The notes: a model not told the origin generated them from the sequence alone. Counted from the first letter of the stretch, positions 24,209 through 33,377 are shown. The stretch: 64,000 nt of DNA from Microbacterium sp. zg-Y818 (GCF_030246905.1 NZ_CP126741.1:1674001-1738000); one strand, 5' to 3'. A program made the numbers and translations.

Positions 24209-27133
24209 TCACTCGCCCCCGGTGCCGGTCTCACCCTGCTCGCTCAGCCGCAGCAGCGTCTCGACCGCCGCGGTCAGATCCTTGTCGGCCTCGGCGAAGG
24301 CCGTGAGGTCACCGGCCTGCAGGGCCGCCTGGCGAGCGGCGATCGCGTCCCGCGCCGAATCGAGCGCCGCCTGGTATTCGTCGCCGGGCACGACCGGGGT
24401 GACCACCGGGGCGTCCGGATCCACCGGGGCGTCCGGGTCGATCGGATCGGTCGGCGTCACGCCTTCGTCACCGGTCACCGCGCCGGAGTCGCCGCCGAAC
24501 AGCACGTCGAGCGCGTCCTGCAGCGTGTCTTCGAACGCGACCTCGTCGCCGAAGCCGACCAGCACCTTCTGCAGGGTCGGCAGCTTGGTGGCACCAGAGG
24601 ACTGCACGAACACCGGCTGCACGTAGAGCAGACCGCCGCCGACAGGCAGCGTCAGCAGGTTGCCGTTGAGCACCTGGGACTGTCCCTGCTGCAGGATGTT
24701 GACGAACGACGACACGCCGGGGTCGGCGTTGAACGTGTTCTGCACCTGTCCGGGACCGGGCACGGGAGTCTCGGCATCCACGATCAGCATGCGGAGCTTG
24801 CCGTAGTCCTCGGCCTTCGAGCCCGCCTCCGCACCGGCGTCGGAGTCCACCGCGAGGTAGCCCATGAGCACGTTGCGGGTGTCCTCACCACCGGGGATGA
24901 AGGTGGTGAACATCGAGTAGGCGGGAGCCTCCTGACCAGGCATCTGCATCGTCAGGTAGTACGGCGGCTGCAGCTGTGAGTCTTCCTGCGGGTCGTTCGG
25001 CGTCTTCCACGCGTTGTCACGCTGGTAAAGCGACTGCGCGTCCTCGACGTGGTAGTTGCCGAGCATGGCCCGCTGCACCTTGAACAGGTCGGTCGGGTAG
25101 CGCACGTGGCTCATCAACTCGCCGGACATCTCGCTGATGGGCTGGAGCGTCGACGGGTAGACGTTCTGCCACGCCTGCAGCAGCGGGTCCTCGGTGTCCC
25201 ACGCGTAGAGGGTGACCGACCCGTCGTAGGCGTCGACGGTGGCCTTGACCGAGTTGCGGATGTAGTTGATGTTGTCCAGCGCCACCGTCGGGGTGGGGTT
25301 GGTCGTATCCGAGATCGCGTCGCTCAGGCTCACCGTGCTCGAGTACGGGTAGTTGGCGCTGAGGGTATAGCCGTCGACGATCCAGACGATCCGGCCGTCC
25401 ACGACGCTCGGGTACGGGTCGTTGTCGAGCTCCAGGTACGGTGCGGCCTTCTCCACGCGGCTCAGCGGATCGCGGTCGTAGAGGATCTGCGAGTCCTCGT
25501 TGATGGCGTCGGAGAAGAGCAGGTCCGTCGCCTGGAACTTCAGGGCGTAGATGAGGCGGTTGAACATATTGCCCACGCTCGGGCCACCGTCGCCCTCGAA
25601 GGTCGTCTTGGTCTCGTTGGCGCCGTCTTCGCCGCTGGGGTAGTCCAGCTCGATCGGGGCACGGTCGGCGGGGGCGCCGACGATGGAGTACGTCGGCGAG
25701 TACTCGCCGAAGTAGACGCGGGGCTCGAAGCCGTCGCCGAGGTCGGAGAGCTCACCGGTGACGGGGATGCCGCGCTCGATGAACACCGGGTTGCCGTCGG
25801 CGGTGCGCTCGTTGCCCTTGGCGGCGACGAGGCCGTAGCCGTGCGTGTAGACGAGGGTCGTGTTGTACCACGACGCCGCGTTTCCGAGCTGGGCGAGGTT
25901 GAGCTCGCGCACCGACACGACGGTGTCCTGCGACTGTCCGTCGATCTGGTAGCGGTCCACGTCGAGCGGGTCGGTGAACTGGTAGTACGAGCGGTACTGC
26001 TCGATCTGGCGCACCGTCGGGTTGATGATCGCCGGGTCCATGATGCGGATGGATGCCGTGGTATCGGCGTCCTCGCGCAGCTGCCCGGGCTCGACGTCGG
26101 TGACGGCCTCGAAGTCGGTGCGCTCGAGGGCGTCGATGCCGTAGGCGGCCTTCGTGGCCTCGAGGTTGCGCTCGAAGTACGGCATCTCCAGCGTCTGCTG
26201 GTTCGGCCGCACCTGCACGTTGAACACGAACCACGGGTAGGCGACGCCCACCACGAGGGAGGACACGATCAGCAGCGCGGTCGCGATCAGGGGGTAGCGC
26301 CACCGGCCGATGATGGCGGTGACGAAGAACAGCACCGCGACGAGCGCGGCGATGACGGCGAGGATCGCCTGACCGGGGATGATCGCGTTGACGTCGATGT
26401 AGCTGGCGCCGGTGATGCGGTCACTGTCCTGCACGAGGTTGCGGTAGCGATCCAGCCACAGGCTCGCCGCCTGCACGAGCAGGTAGAGTCCGGCGAGGAT
26501 GGCGAGCTGGATGCGCGCCGACTTGGAGATGCGCAGCTCCCGCTGCCCCACGCGCACGGATCCATAGAGATACGACACGACGGCCGTGACCAGCAGGCAC
26601 ACCAGCAGCACCGCCGACACGAACCCGACTACGGCCGTGTAGAACGGCATCGCGAAGAGGTAGAAGCCGGTGTCGAGGCCGAACTCCGGGTCCGTCACGT
26701 CGGTGGCGACGCCATTGAGCCACAGCCACGTCGTCTCCCACTGCGACGACGCGGCGAAGCCGGCGAAGAAGCCGAAGAAGATGGGGATGCCCCACATCGC
26801 CAGGCGACGGAGCGGCTCGACGACTTCCTGGTACCGGTCCAGCTGCGAGCTGAGCCGTGCGTAAACCGGTCGGAGGCGATAGGCGAGCTGGATCGCGATC
26901 CACACCGGCACCGCCATCGCGAAGAACCCGATGAGGAACATCGTCACCCGCGCGGTCCACTGCGTGACGAGAACGCTGTCGAAGCCGAGCTGCTCGTACC
27001 AGAGCCAATCGGCGTAGAGGTTGGAGAACGCGAAGAACGCGACCACGAGCGCCGCGATGATCGCGAGCGTGATCGTTATTGCGCGGCGTGAGGTGCTGGG
27101 CGTGGCCTGGTTCGGCGGTGAGGTCGTGGTCAC
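24209..27133 (-). CDS. UPF0182 family large membrane protein
   Basis: A 974-residue protein matching UPF0182 (COG1615), function unknown. About seven transmembrane helices occupy the first ~310 residues, starting with ITITLAIIAALVVAFFAFS. A long extracytoplasmic domain follows, rich in tyrosine and asparagine, with conserved stretches such as MPYFERNLEATKAAYGI and VVAKGNERTADG-like LVAAKGNERTADG. The last ~90 residues are acidic and low in complexity with PDAPVDPDAPV repeats. The GTG start lies six bases after TAGGAT. It follows the Lon-like PDZ gene on the same strand with a 62-base gap, a pairing conserved in mycobacteria (Rv3193c/Rv3194c, from memory). Confidence 0.92.
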   Translation of the reverse strand: MTTTSPPNQATPSTSRRAITITLAIIAALVVAFFAFSNLYADWLWYEQLGFDSVLVTQWTARVTMFLIGFFAMAVPVWIAIQLAYRLRPVYARLSSQLDRYQEVVEPLRRLAMWGIPIFFGFFAGFAASSQWETTWLWLNGVATDVTDPEFGLDTGFYLFAMPFYTAVVGFVSAVLLVCLLVTAVVSYLYGSVRVGQRELRISKSARIQLAILAGLYLLVQAASLWLDRYRNLVQDSDRITGASYIDVNAIIPGQAILAVIAALVAVLFFVTAIIGRWRYPLIATALLIVSSLVVGVAYPWFVFNVQVRPNQQTLEMPYFERNLEATKAAYGIDALERTDFEAVTDVEPGQLREDADTTASIRIMDPAIINPTVRQIEQYRSYYQFTDPLDVDRYQIDGQSQDTVVSVRELNLAQLGNAASWYNTTLVYTHGYGLVAAKGNERTADGNPVFIERGIPVTGELSDLGDGFEPRVYFGEYSPTYSIVGAPADRAPIELDYPSGEDGANETKTTFEGDGGPSVGNMFNRLIYALKFQATDLLFSDAINEDSQILYDRDPLSRVEKAAPYLELDNDPYPSVVDGRIVWIVDGYTLSANYPYSSTVSLSDAISDTTNPTPTVALDNINYIRNSVKATVDAYDGSVTLYAWDTEDPLLQAWQNVYPSTLQPISEMSGELMSHVRYPTDLFKVQRAMLGNYHVEDAQSLYQRDNAWKTPNDPQEDSQLQPPYYLTMQMPGQEAPAYSMFTTFIPGGEDTRNVLMGYLAVDSDAGAEAGSKAEDYGKLRMLIVDAETPVPGPGQVQNTFNADPGVSSFVNILQQGQSQVLNGNLLTLPVGGGLLYVQPVFVQSSGATKLPTLQKVLVGFGDEVAFEDTLQDALDVLFGGDSGAVTGDEGVTPTDPIDPDAPVDPDAPVVTPVVPGDEYQAALDSARDAIAARQAALQAGDLTAFAEADKDLTAAVETLLRLSEQGETGTGGE

Positions 27134-27195
27134 CCCCTAATCCTAGGCGCCCCTGCTCCGACGGGATGCCGAGGAGATGCCGAGACCTGCTCAGG

Positions 27196-28317
27196 TCACG
27201 ATTCGCACGACGCCAGGGCCGTCAGATCCCCGTCGTCGCGCACCGTCTCGAGCACCTCGAGCGCGTCGTCGAGCGTCGTCACGGCGAAGACCTGCAGCCC
27301 GTCGGGGATGTAGCCGACCACCTCGCCGCAGTTCGCCGCGGGGGCGAGGAAGATGTCCGCTCCGGCATCCTCGGCCCCCCACATCTTCTGGCGGATACCG
27401 CCGATCGGGCCGATGTCGCCGGTTCCGGTGATCGTGCCGGTGCCGGCCACATCGGCGCCGCCGTTGAGCTCGCCCGGGGTCAGCACGTCCATGATCCCGA
27501 GGGCGAACATCATGCCCGCGCTCGGGCCGCCGACGTTGTCGAGCTGGATGGTGATGTCCAGCGGAAAGTCGTACTCCTGCATCAGGGTGACCCCCAAGAG
27601 CCACACCGTCTCGCCGTCGGCCTCTTCCTCTCGCGGCGTCACCGTCACGTCGCGGGCCGTCCCCTCGCGTTCCACGGTCAGGGTCACCGGCTCGCCGGCG
27701 CGCTCCGCGACGATCGCCCGCACCTCAGAGGCGTCGGCGACACTCCGCCCCTCGACGGCGACGATGACATCGCCCGTCTCCACGGCGCCGCTCGCGGCGG
27801 AGTCGTCGGTCAGCGAGTACACCGTCAGCTGCGCGCCGACGTCGTAGCCGAGTTCGCTCAGGGCAGCGGCCGTAGCCTCCTGCTGGGAGTCGACCATCAT
27901 GGCCGAACTCTCCTCGTTGCGCTGCTCGGTCGTCTGACCTGCGGGGAACACCTCGTCGATGGGGACGACGGCGCGGGTGCGGTCGAACCAGGCCAGCGCC
28001 AGCTCGAACCACGAAATGGGGTGCTCGCGGTTGCCTCGCACCTGCACCGTCAGCAGGTCGAGCGTGCCGGCGGTGGGATAGGTCTCGGCACCTTCGACCG
28101 AGATGAGCGGCACCTCCTCGCCGTCGCCCGTGCGCGCCGTGCCGAGGGTGTCGTACACCGGCCCCGGCTGCTGGATGACGTACGCGGTGGGAAGGAACGT
28201 CAGCACAAGCAGAACCACGAGCGCCACGACGAGTGACCAGATGCCCGCCACCGCACCCCGCGGCAGCCGACGGCGCGGTGCCGGGACGAGGGTGACGTTC
28301 TCATCGAAGAGGGCCAA
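27196..28317 (-). CDS. YlbL-type Lon-like secreted serine protease with PDZ domain
   Basis: A 373-residue protein anchored by one N-terminal transmembrane helix (about 22-48) with the rest outside the cell. A PDZ domain lies around 150-235 (GAVETGDVIVAVEGRSV). The C-terminal Lon-type proteolytic domain has the catalytic serine in NVGGPSAGMMFAL (~264) and the catalytic lysine in GGIRQKMWGA (~308). The family is thought to cleave membrane or secreted proteins. The start codon is TTG, supported by a ribosome-binding site agaaagg seven bases upstream. It is the gene preceding UPF0182 on the same strand and diverges from the DUF2342 gene. Confidence 0.9.
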   Translation of the reverse strand: MALFDENVTLVPAPRRRLPRGAVAGIWSLVVALVVLLVLTFLPTAYVIQQPGPVYDTLGTARTGDGEEVPLISVEGAETYPTAGTLDLLTVQVRGNREHPISWFELALAWFDRTRAVVPIDEVFPAGQTTEQRNEESSAMMVDSQQEATAAALSELGYDVGAQLTVYSLTDDSAASGAVETGDVIVAVEGRSVADASEVRAIVAERAGEPVTLTVEREGTARDVTVTPREEEADGETVWLLGVTLMQEYDFPLDITIQLDNVGGPSAGMMFALGIMDVLTPGELNGGADVAGTGTITGTGDIGPIGGIRQKMWGAEDAGADIFLAPAANCGEVVGYIPDGLQVFAVTTLDDALEVLETVRDDGDLTALASCES

Positions 28318-28434
28318 CGGCGGGCCTTTCTGTGCCAGGTCGTTCGCGACCGGCGAAAACCAGCCGGGTGGTGCGAGGGAGGGGTGCCACTAGCGTAGAG
28401 CGGGACACCCCCTACCTGCTGAAAGGCGCCTGAC

Positions 28435-29871
28435 ATGGCCGACGGCGAAGACCGCTCCCCCGAGGATGATTTCCAGGAACTGCTGCGTCGGCTCTTGGGG
28501 GGCCAGCCGGGGGCGATCGACCCGGAACAGCTCTCGCGCCTGTCGGGCATGGGGATCGACCCCGCGATGATGGCCGCGATGATGCAGCAGATGCAGAGCG
28601 CGTTCTCGCAGGCCCCGTCGGACGGCATCTCGTGGGACCTCGCCAAGCGCCAGGCCCTGCACATCGCCAACCAGGGCGGTCTCGGCATCAGCAGCGGTGA
28701 GCGCACCGACCTCGGCGAGGCGTTCGCACTGGCGAACCTGTGGCTGAGCGAGGCCACGACGATCTCGGAGCTCTCCCAGCCGCCGCGCACCCTCACCCGT
28801 GGCGGGTGGGTCGAAGCCACCCTGCCCGTCTGGCAGGAACTCGCGGAGCCCGTCGCCCTCAGCATCGCCGACGCGCTCACCGCGGCCCTCGACGAACAGG
28901 TGCCAGAAGAGATGCGGTCCGTCGTACAGGGCGCAGGCAAGCTCATGCGCACCGTGGGCGGTTCGCTGTTCGCCGCGCAGCTGGGCGCCGTCGTCGGGCG
29001 ACTGTCGACCGAGGTCGTCAGCGGCGGCGACGTGGGCCTTCCGGTCATGCCCGCCGGCGAGGCGGCGATCCTGCCGCAGAACTTCGCCGACTTCGGCCGC
29101 GACCTCGGCATCGCCGACGACCAGCTCGCGCTGTACCTGGCCACGCGCGAGCTCGCCCACGCGCGCCTGTTCCGCCACGCCCGGTGGCTGCGGCTGCACG
29201 TCATCTCCCAGGTGACCGAATTCGCCCGCGGCATCCACGTCGACACCAGCGCCCTGGAGGACCTCGCCTCGCGGTTCGACCCGTCACAGCCCGAGGAGCT
29301 GCGTCAGGCGCTCGAGAGCGGCGCGCTGCTTCCCCAGCGCTCCGAGGCCCAGACGGCGGCGCTGGCGCGGCTCGAGAATCTGCTCGCCCTCATCGAAGGC
29401 TGGGTCGACGTCGTGACGGACGCCGCCACCGCCCGACTTCCCGAGGCCGATCGCATCGCCGAGGTCGTGCGTCGCCGCCGCGCGGTGGGCGGACCTGCAG
29501 AGCAGGCCCTCGGGTCGCTCGTGGGCCTCGAGGTGCGCCCCCGGCGTCTCCGCGAGGCCGCAGCGATGTGGCGCGCCGTCACCGAGGCGGTGGGCGCGGG
29601 CGACCGCGACAGCCTGTGGGACTACCCCGACCTCATGCCCACGGCCGAAGACATCGACGACCCCGCGGCGCTCGTGGCACGCCTGCAGGCTCGGGCGCGC
29701 GGCGACGAGCCCCAGCGCGACGCGATGGACGACGCCCTCGAGGCGCTGCTGAACCAGGCGGCGTCGGACGACGCCGCCGCGGACGACGGCGAGACGCCCG
29801 CCGCCGGTGACGGGGCGACGGACGACGACGGCACACCCGGCGACGATCCCGAAGGACCTCGGCCCGTCTGA
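28435..29871 (+). CDS. DUF2342 zinc-metalloprotease-like protein, with altered HEXXH
   Basis: A 478-residue soluble protein of the actinobacterial DUF2342 (COG5282) family annotated as zinc-dependent metalloproteases. The N-terminus is acidic and Met-rich (MMAAMMQQMQS). The position of the zincin motif, near residue 238, reads TRELAHARLFRH: the glutamate and second histidine of HEXXH are kept but the first histidine is arginine. I recall this as typical of one subgroup of the family; it casts doubt on classical zinc proteolysis. The last ~60 residues are an acidic, disordered tail. TAGCGT at 28391-28396 and gaaagg before the ATG give a leadered promoter. It diverges from the YlbL-type gene. 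Confidence 0.85.
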   Translation: MADGEDRSPEDDFQELLRRLLGGQPGAIDPEQLSRLSGMGIDPAMMAAMMQQMQSAFSQAPSDGISWDLAKRQALHIANQGGLGISSGERTDLGEAFALANLWLSEATTISELSQPPRTLTRGGWVEATLPVWQELAEPVALSIADALTAALDEQVPEEMRSVVQGAGKLMRTVGGSLFAAQLGAVVGRLSTEVVSGGDVGLPVMPAGEAAILPQNFADFGRDLGIADDQLALYLATRELAHARLFRHARWLRLHVISQVTEFARGIHVDTSALEDLASRFDPSQPEELRQALESGALLPQRSEAQTAALARLENLLALIEGWVDVVTDAATARLPEADRIAEVVRRRRAVGGPAEQALGSLVGLEVRPRRLREAAAMWRAVTEAVGAGDRDSLWDYPDLMPTAEDIDDPAALVARLQARARGDEPQRDAMDDALEALLNQAASDDAAADDGETPAAGDGATDDDGTPGDDPEGPRPV

Positions 29872-29894
29872 GCTTTCTCGTCTCCTCCTCCCCA

Positions 29895-29910
29895 GGCCGC
29901 TCAGGCGGCC
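29895..29910 (+). terminator. Small hairpin after the DUF2342 gene
   Basis: GGCCGC-TCAG-GCGGCC forms a six-base perfect stem 24 bases after the stop codon. It lacks a U-tract, so termination is only a possibility. The remaining bases up to the next start (29974) contain a TGTGGACAG sequence and no clear -10. Confidence 0.3.
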
Positions 29911-29973
29911 GCGGGCGGGCGCGATCTGTGGACAGCGGGGACGGCGGACGACGCACCGGCGCACAATCGGGTC

Positions 29974-30837
29974 ATGCTTCACCTCGATCCCCGCCATCCG
30001 CCGCTGTGGCGCAGCGCCACGAGCCTGCAGTTCGGCACCGAGCCCCTCGCGGTCATCGACCACCTGGCGCCCTGGCAGGAGCGCATGGTGGCGGCGCTGG
30101 TCAACGGCATCCCCGCCAGCGCCTACGACGCCTGCGCGCGGGCGTTCGGCGCCGACGCCCCGGCGGCGGCGGAGCTGCGGCTGCTGCTGTCGCCGGTGCT
30201 GCGCGACGGCGACGATCCGCCCGCCCGGCCGGTGCGCCTCGAGCTGCCCCACGATCTGCCGCCGCGCATGGCCGAGGTGCTCACCGACGCGTTCATCGAG
30301 GCCGGTGCCGCGCCCGAGGCGGCGCCGTGGTGGGACGTGCCGGCTCTCCCCGTGGGCGGCGGCGCCCCCGTGGTGGCGGTCGCCGCGCACGTGCTCGATC
30401 CGCGGCGAACGGCGCGCTTCATGCGCGACGACATCCCGCACCTCCCGGTCGTGCTCGCGCATGACCGCGTTGACGTGGGGCCGTCTGTGGTGCCGGGGGT
30501 GACCGCCTGCACCGCGTGCACGCACGCCCACCGACGGGATGCCGACGAGGCCTGGCCCGCGATCGCCGCGCAGCTGCTCACCCTCCCGGCACCGGAGACG
30601 CCGCGGGGCATGCTGTACGACGCCGCCGCTCTCGCCGTTCGGCTGCTCAGCGCCGGGCCGGACCCCGCGGGCCGGTCGGCGACGATCCGCGGCCGCCGCG
30701 GGCGGGTGACGTGGCACGCGAATCCGCCACACGAAGCGTGCCTGTGCCGATCTCACGCACGAAGCGCGACACCGCTCGCTCCCGTTGTCCCGTTCCCCGG
30801 GCCCACGACAGCGACAGTGTCCGCGCGGCGCGCGTGA
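29974..30837 (+). CDS. ThiF/TOMM-cyclodehydratase-like orphan with four-cysteine motif
   Basis: A 287-residue soluble protein. The core segment VVPGVTACTACTHAHRRDADEAWP followed by IAAQLL (from residue ~170) closely resembles the P-G-x-x-x-C-x-x-C ... D-x-x-W-P ... AQL block of actinobacterial ThiF/cyclodehydratase-like proteins, and the later TWHANPPHEACLC matches their C-terminal W-x-x-H-P-x-C-x-C. Two CxC/CxxC pairs suggest structural zinc. No ATP-binding E1 motif was seen, and no peptide substrate or modifying partner lies nearby, so activity is doubtful. It corresponds in position to M. tuberculosis Rv3196 (recalled). The 3' end runs 191 bases into the opposite-strand uvrD2 gene, an unusually long overlap. 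Confidence 0.65.
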   Translation: MLHLDPRHPPLWRSATSLQFGTEPLAVIDHLAPWQERMVAALVNGIPASAYDACARAFGADAPAAAELRLLLSPVLRDGDDPPARPVRLELPHDLPPRMAEVLTDAFIEAGAAPEAAPWWDVPALPVGGGAPVVAVAAHVLDPRRTARFMRDDIPHLPVVLAHDRVDVGPSVVPGVTACTACTHAHRRDADEAWPAIAAQLLTLPAPETPRGMLYDAAALAVRLLSAGPDPAGRSATIRGRRGRVTWHANPPHEACLCRSHARSATPLAPVVPFPGPTTATVSARRA

Positions 30838-32404
30838 TGCCCACGTACGCCAGCCTGCGCTCCTCGTCGATCGTCTCGGGGGTGTTCGCGTACGAGATCG
30901 GCAGCAGTCCCTCGGCCATGCCGATGAGGTGCACGTGGTCCCACTCCAGACCCTTGGCGGCGTGAAGGGTCGCCAAGGTCACGGTGCGCAGCGCGGGCTC
31001 GTGCTGGTCCTTCGCACGAGCTATCAGGTCGTCGGTGAAGGCGCGGAGGGTCGTTCCCTCCCGGGATTCCTCGGCAAGGCGCAGGATCGCCGCCCGCGCT
31101 TCCCAGGCATCCCGCACCGCGCCGCCTGCCGGCGGCGGCTCGTCGGTCAGCCCGGCGCGACGCAGGATGTCGCGCACCGTCGGCAGGAACGCGGTGTCGA
31201 GGGGCGCCACCGTCGCCGCGCGCAACTCGAGGATCGCCTGACGCACCTCGGGCAGGTCGAAGAAGCGCTTGCCCCCCAGCACGGTGGCGGGGATCTGCCG
31301 CTCCGCGAGGGCGGTGAGGATCGGCGCGGACTGCGAATTGGCCCGATAGAGCACCGCGATGCTCTCGGGGTCGACGCCTGCCGCGAGCTGGGCGGCGACC
31401 GCCCGTGCGACGCCCGCCGCCTCGGCGGCGTCGTCGGGGTAGGTCGTGACGGTGGGCATGGGTCCCGGCTCGTCGCCGGCGGCCGACACCAGCGCGAGGG
31501 CGCCGGGCCGGTCGCGCATGAGCTCGTTGGCCACCGCCAGCACGGCGGCATCCGACCGGTAGTTGCGTTCGAGTCGCACCACCCGCGCGTCGGGATGCCG
31601 CTCGGCGAACCCCACCAGGAACTGCGGGTCGGCGCCGGCGAACGAATACACCGTCTGGCTGGCGTCGCCCACGACGCAGAGGTCGCGGCGCTCCCCCAGC
31701 CACAGCTCCAGCAGCCGGTACTGCACCGGCGACACGTCCTGGAACTCATCGACGGTGAAATGACGGTACTGCTCGCGAACCGCGGCGGCCACGTGCGGCT
31801 CGGTCTCGATCATGCCGGCGCACGCGAGGAGCACGTCCTCGAAGTCCAGCTGGCGTCGCTCGTCCTTGAGCTTCTCGTACGCGCGCTGCAGGTCGACCAC
31901 CTGCGACAGGTCGAGTCCCGCGACCCCGCGCGGGCGCGCGACGGCGTACTCCTCGATGCTGCGCATCGTGACCTTGCGCCACTCGATCTCGGCGGCCACG
32001 TCGCGCAGCGCCATCGGCCCCGGATCGAACCCCAGTGTGTCTGCGGCGTGGGCGAGCACGCGCACCTTGCCGTTGACGATCGAAGGCGCGCTGCCGCCCG
32101 CGAGCTGCGGCCAGAAGAAGTTCAGCTGCGCCAGGGCCGCCGCGTGGAAGGTGCGGGCGGCGACGCCCGGCACACCGAGCGCCCGCAGCCGGCCACGCAG
32201 CTCTCCGGCGGCCTTGGTGGTGAAGGTGACCGCCATGACGCGCGAGGGCGAGTAGGCGCCGGTGTCGACGCCGTGGGCGATGCGGTGCGTGATGACCCGG
32301 GTCTTGCCCGTGCCGGCACCGGCGAGCACGCATACCGGTCCCCGCAAGGCGGTGGCCGCCTGCAGCTGCGCGTCGTCCAATCCGGCGAGGGGAACGATGC
32401 TCAC
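30647..32404 (-). CDS. uvrD2: UvrD2-type ATP-dependent DNA helicase (short form)
   Basis: A 585-residue superfamily 1A helicase. It has the Q-motif region AQLQAATAL, Walker A GAGTGKTRVI, motif II TVDEFQDVSPVQ, motif III VVGDASQTVYSFAGA, motif IV RLERNYRSD, motif V TLHAAKGLEWDHVHL and motif VI YVGITRAARTLSL. It unwinds DNA during repair. Mycobacterial UvrD2 carries a C-terminal HRDC domain with a tetracysteine linker; here the protein stops shortly after motif VI with a basic Gly/Pro/Arg tail. The GTG start overlaps the NudC stop (GTGA), so the genes are coupled. The 3' end overlaps the convergent gene by 191 bases. Confidence 0.88.
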   Translation of the reverse strand: MSIVPLAGLDDAQLQAATALRGPVCVLAGAGTGKTRVITHRIAHGVDTGAYSPSRVMAVTFTTKAAGELRGRLRALGVPGVAARTFHAAALAQLNFFWPQLAGGSAPSIVNGKVRVLAHAADTLGFDPGPMALRDVAAEIEWRKVTMRSIEEYAVARPRGVAGLDLSQVVDLQRAYEKLKDERRQLDFEDVLLACAGMIETEPHVAAAVREQYRHFTVDEFQDVSPVQYRLLELWLGERRDLCVVGDASQTVYSFAGADPQFLVGFAERHPDARVVRLERNYRSDAAVLAVANELMRDRPGALALVSAAGDEPGPMPTVTTYPDDAAEAAGVARAVAAQLAAGVDPESIAVLYRANSQSAPILTALAERQIPATVLGGKRFFDLPEVRQAILELRAATVAPLDTAFLPTVRDILRRAGLTDEPPPAGGAVRDAWEARAAILRLAEESREGTTLRAFTDDLIARAKDQHEPALRTVTLATLHAAKGLEWDHVHLIGMAEGLLPISYANTPETIDEERRLAYVGITRAARTLSLSWARGTGQRERAVSRFVREIGTGTLRVADSRATSPARGGRGSSPTGPRGPARR

Positions 32405-33312
32405 GCGCGCCCCTCGAGCCAGTCGGTGATGAGGCGGTGCGCGATCGACGCCGTGCCCGGCAGCAGCACGTCGCCACCACCGGCGAGGGCCTCGGCGATC
32501 TCATCACGGGTGAACCAGCGCACGGCCACGATCTCGTCACCGTCGGCGCGCGCCGCCTGCTCATCATCGGCCACGGCGTGGAAGCCCAGCATGAGCGAAC
32601 GCGGATAAGGCCAGGCCTGCGACCCGCCGTATCGCAGCTCGCTCAGCCGCACGCCGGCCTCTTCATGCACCTCACGCTCGACAGCGGACTCCAGCGACTC
32701 CCCCGCCTCGACGAAGCCGGCGAAGGTGGAGTAGCGGTTGTGCTGTGCCCACATCGCGTTGGATCCGAGCAGCAGTCGCTGCCGATCCGCGCTGGTGACG
32801 GCGACGATGACGGCGGGGTCGGTGCGGGGGAAGTGCTCGCGGCCGCAGCCCTGGCACGTGCGCGCCCAGCCGGCGGCGTGCACGCGGGTCACCGCGCCGC
32901 ACGCGGGGCAGAACGGGGCCTCCAGCAGCCACCGCCCGAGACTCAGCGCGGCGACGAAGGCGTCGGCGTCGGCGCTGCCGAGCTCACCGCCCACCGCGCG
33001 AAGGGCGCCCCAGGTCTCGGCGATGGCGGGAGCCTCGGCGTCGGCCGGGGTCGCCGCGAGCAGCAGCGGCACGCCGGCGCCGTCGCGCCCGAGGAAGGCC
33101 CAGGTCGCCTCGGAGCCGACTTCGTGCGGGCGCAGCCAGCGGAGGGCCCCGTCCGCTGCCAGCGGCGCACGGTCACCGTGCACCACGAGCACTCGGGCGT
33201 CGGGTCGCGCGCGGGCATCGTCGAGCAGGCCTTCCACAGCGCGTTCGTGCGCAGCGCGGTCGAGCCCGATATGCACGGGCGACGCGGGGTGCGGGCTCTC
33301 GGGCACCGTCAT
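32401..33312 (-). CDS. nudC: NAD(+) diphosphatase / NAD-RNA decapping Nudix hydrolase
   Basis: A 303-residue NudC-type enzyme that hydrolyses NAD(H) and removes NAD caps from RNA. The zinc ribbon is FCPACGAVT...CQGCGREHFPR (cysteines from ~136). The Nudix box is GFVEAGESLESAVEREVHEEAGV-like, given here only by its ends GFVEAG and REVHEEAG (from ~197). The NudC-specific motif appears as SQAWPYPRSLMLGF, with Ala and Tyr replacing the usual Pro and Phe of SQPWPFP. A ribosome-binding site agagagg precedes the ATG. It is co-transcribed with uvrD2, an order also found in mycobacteria. Confidence 0.92.
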   Translation of the reverse strand: MTVPESPHPASPVHIGLDRAAHERAVEGLLDDARARPDARVLVVHGDRAPLAADGALRWLRPHEVGSEATWAFLGRDGAGVPLLLAATPADAEAPAIAETWGALRAVGGELGSADADAFVAALSLGRWLLEAPFCPACGAVTRVHAAGWARTCQGCGREHFPRTDPAVIVAVTSADRQRLLLGSNAMWAQHNRYSTFAGFVEAGESLESAVEREVHEEAGVRLSELRYGGSQAWPYPRSLMLGFHAVADDEQAARADGDEIVAVRWFTRDEIAEALAGGGDVLLPGTASIAHRLITDWLEGRA

Positions 33313-33377
33313 CCGGGACCTCTCTTGCGGGCGTGGCGCGGGGGTGAACGGAGCGCGCGCGACCTACCCTGGGGGGC

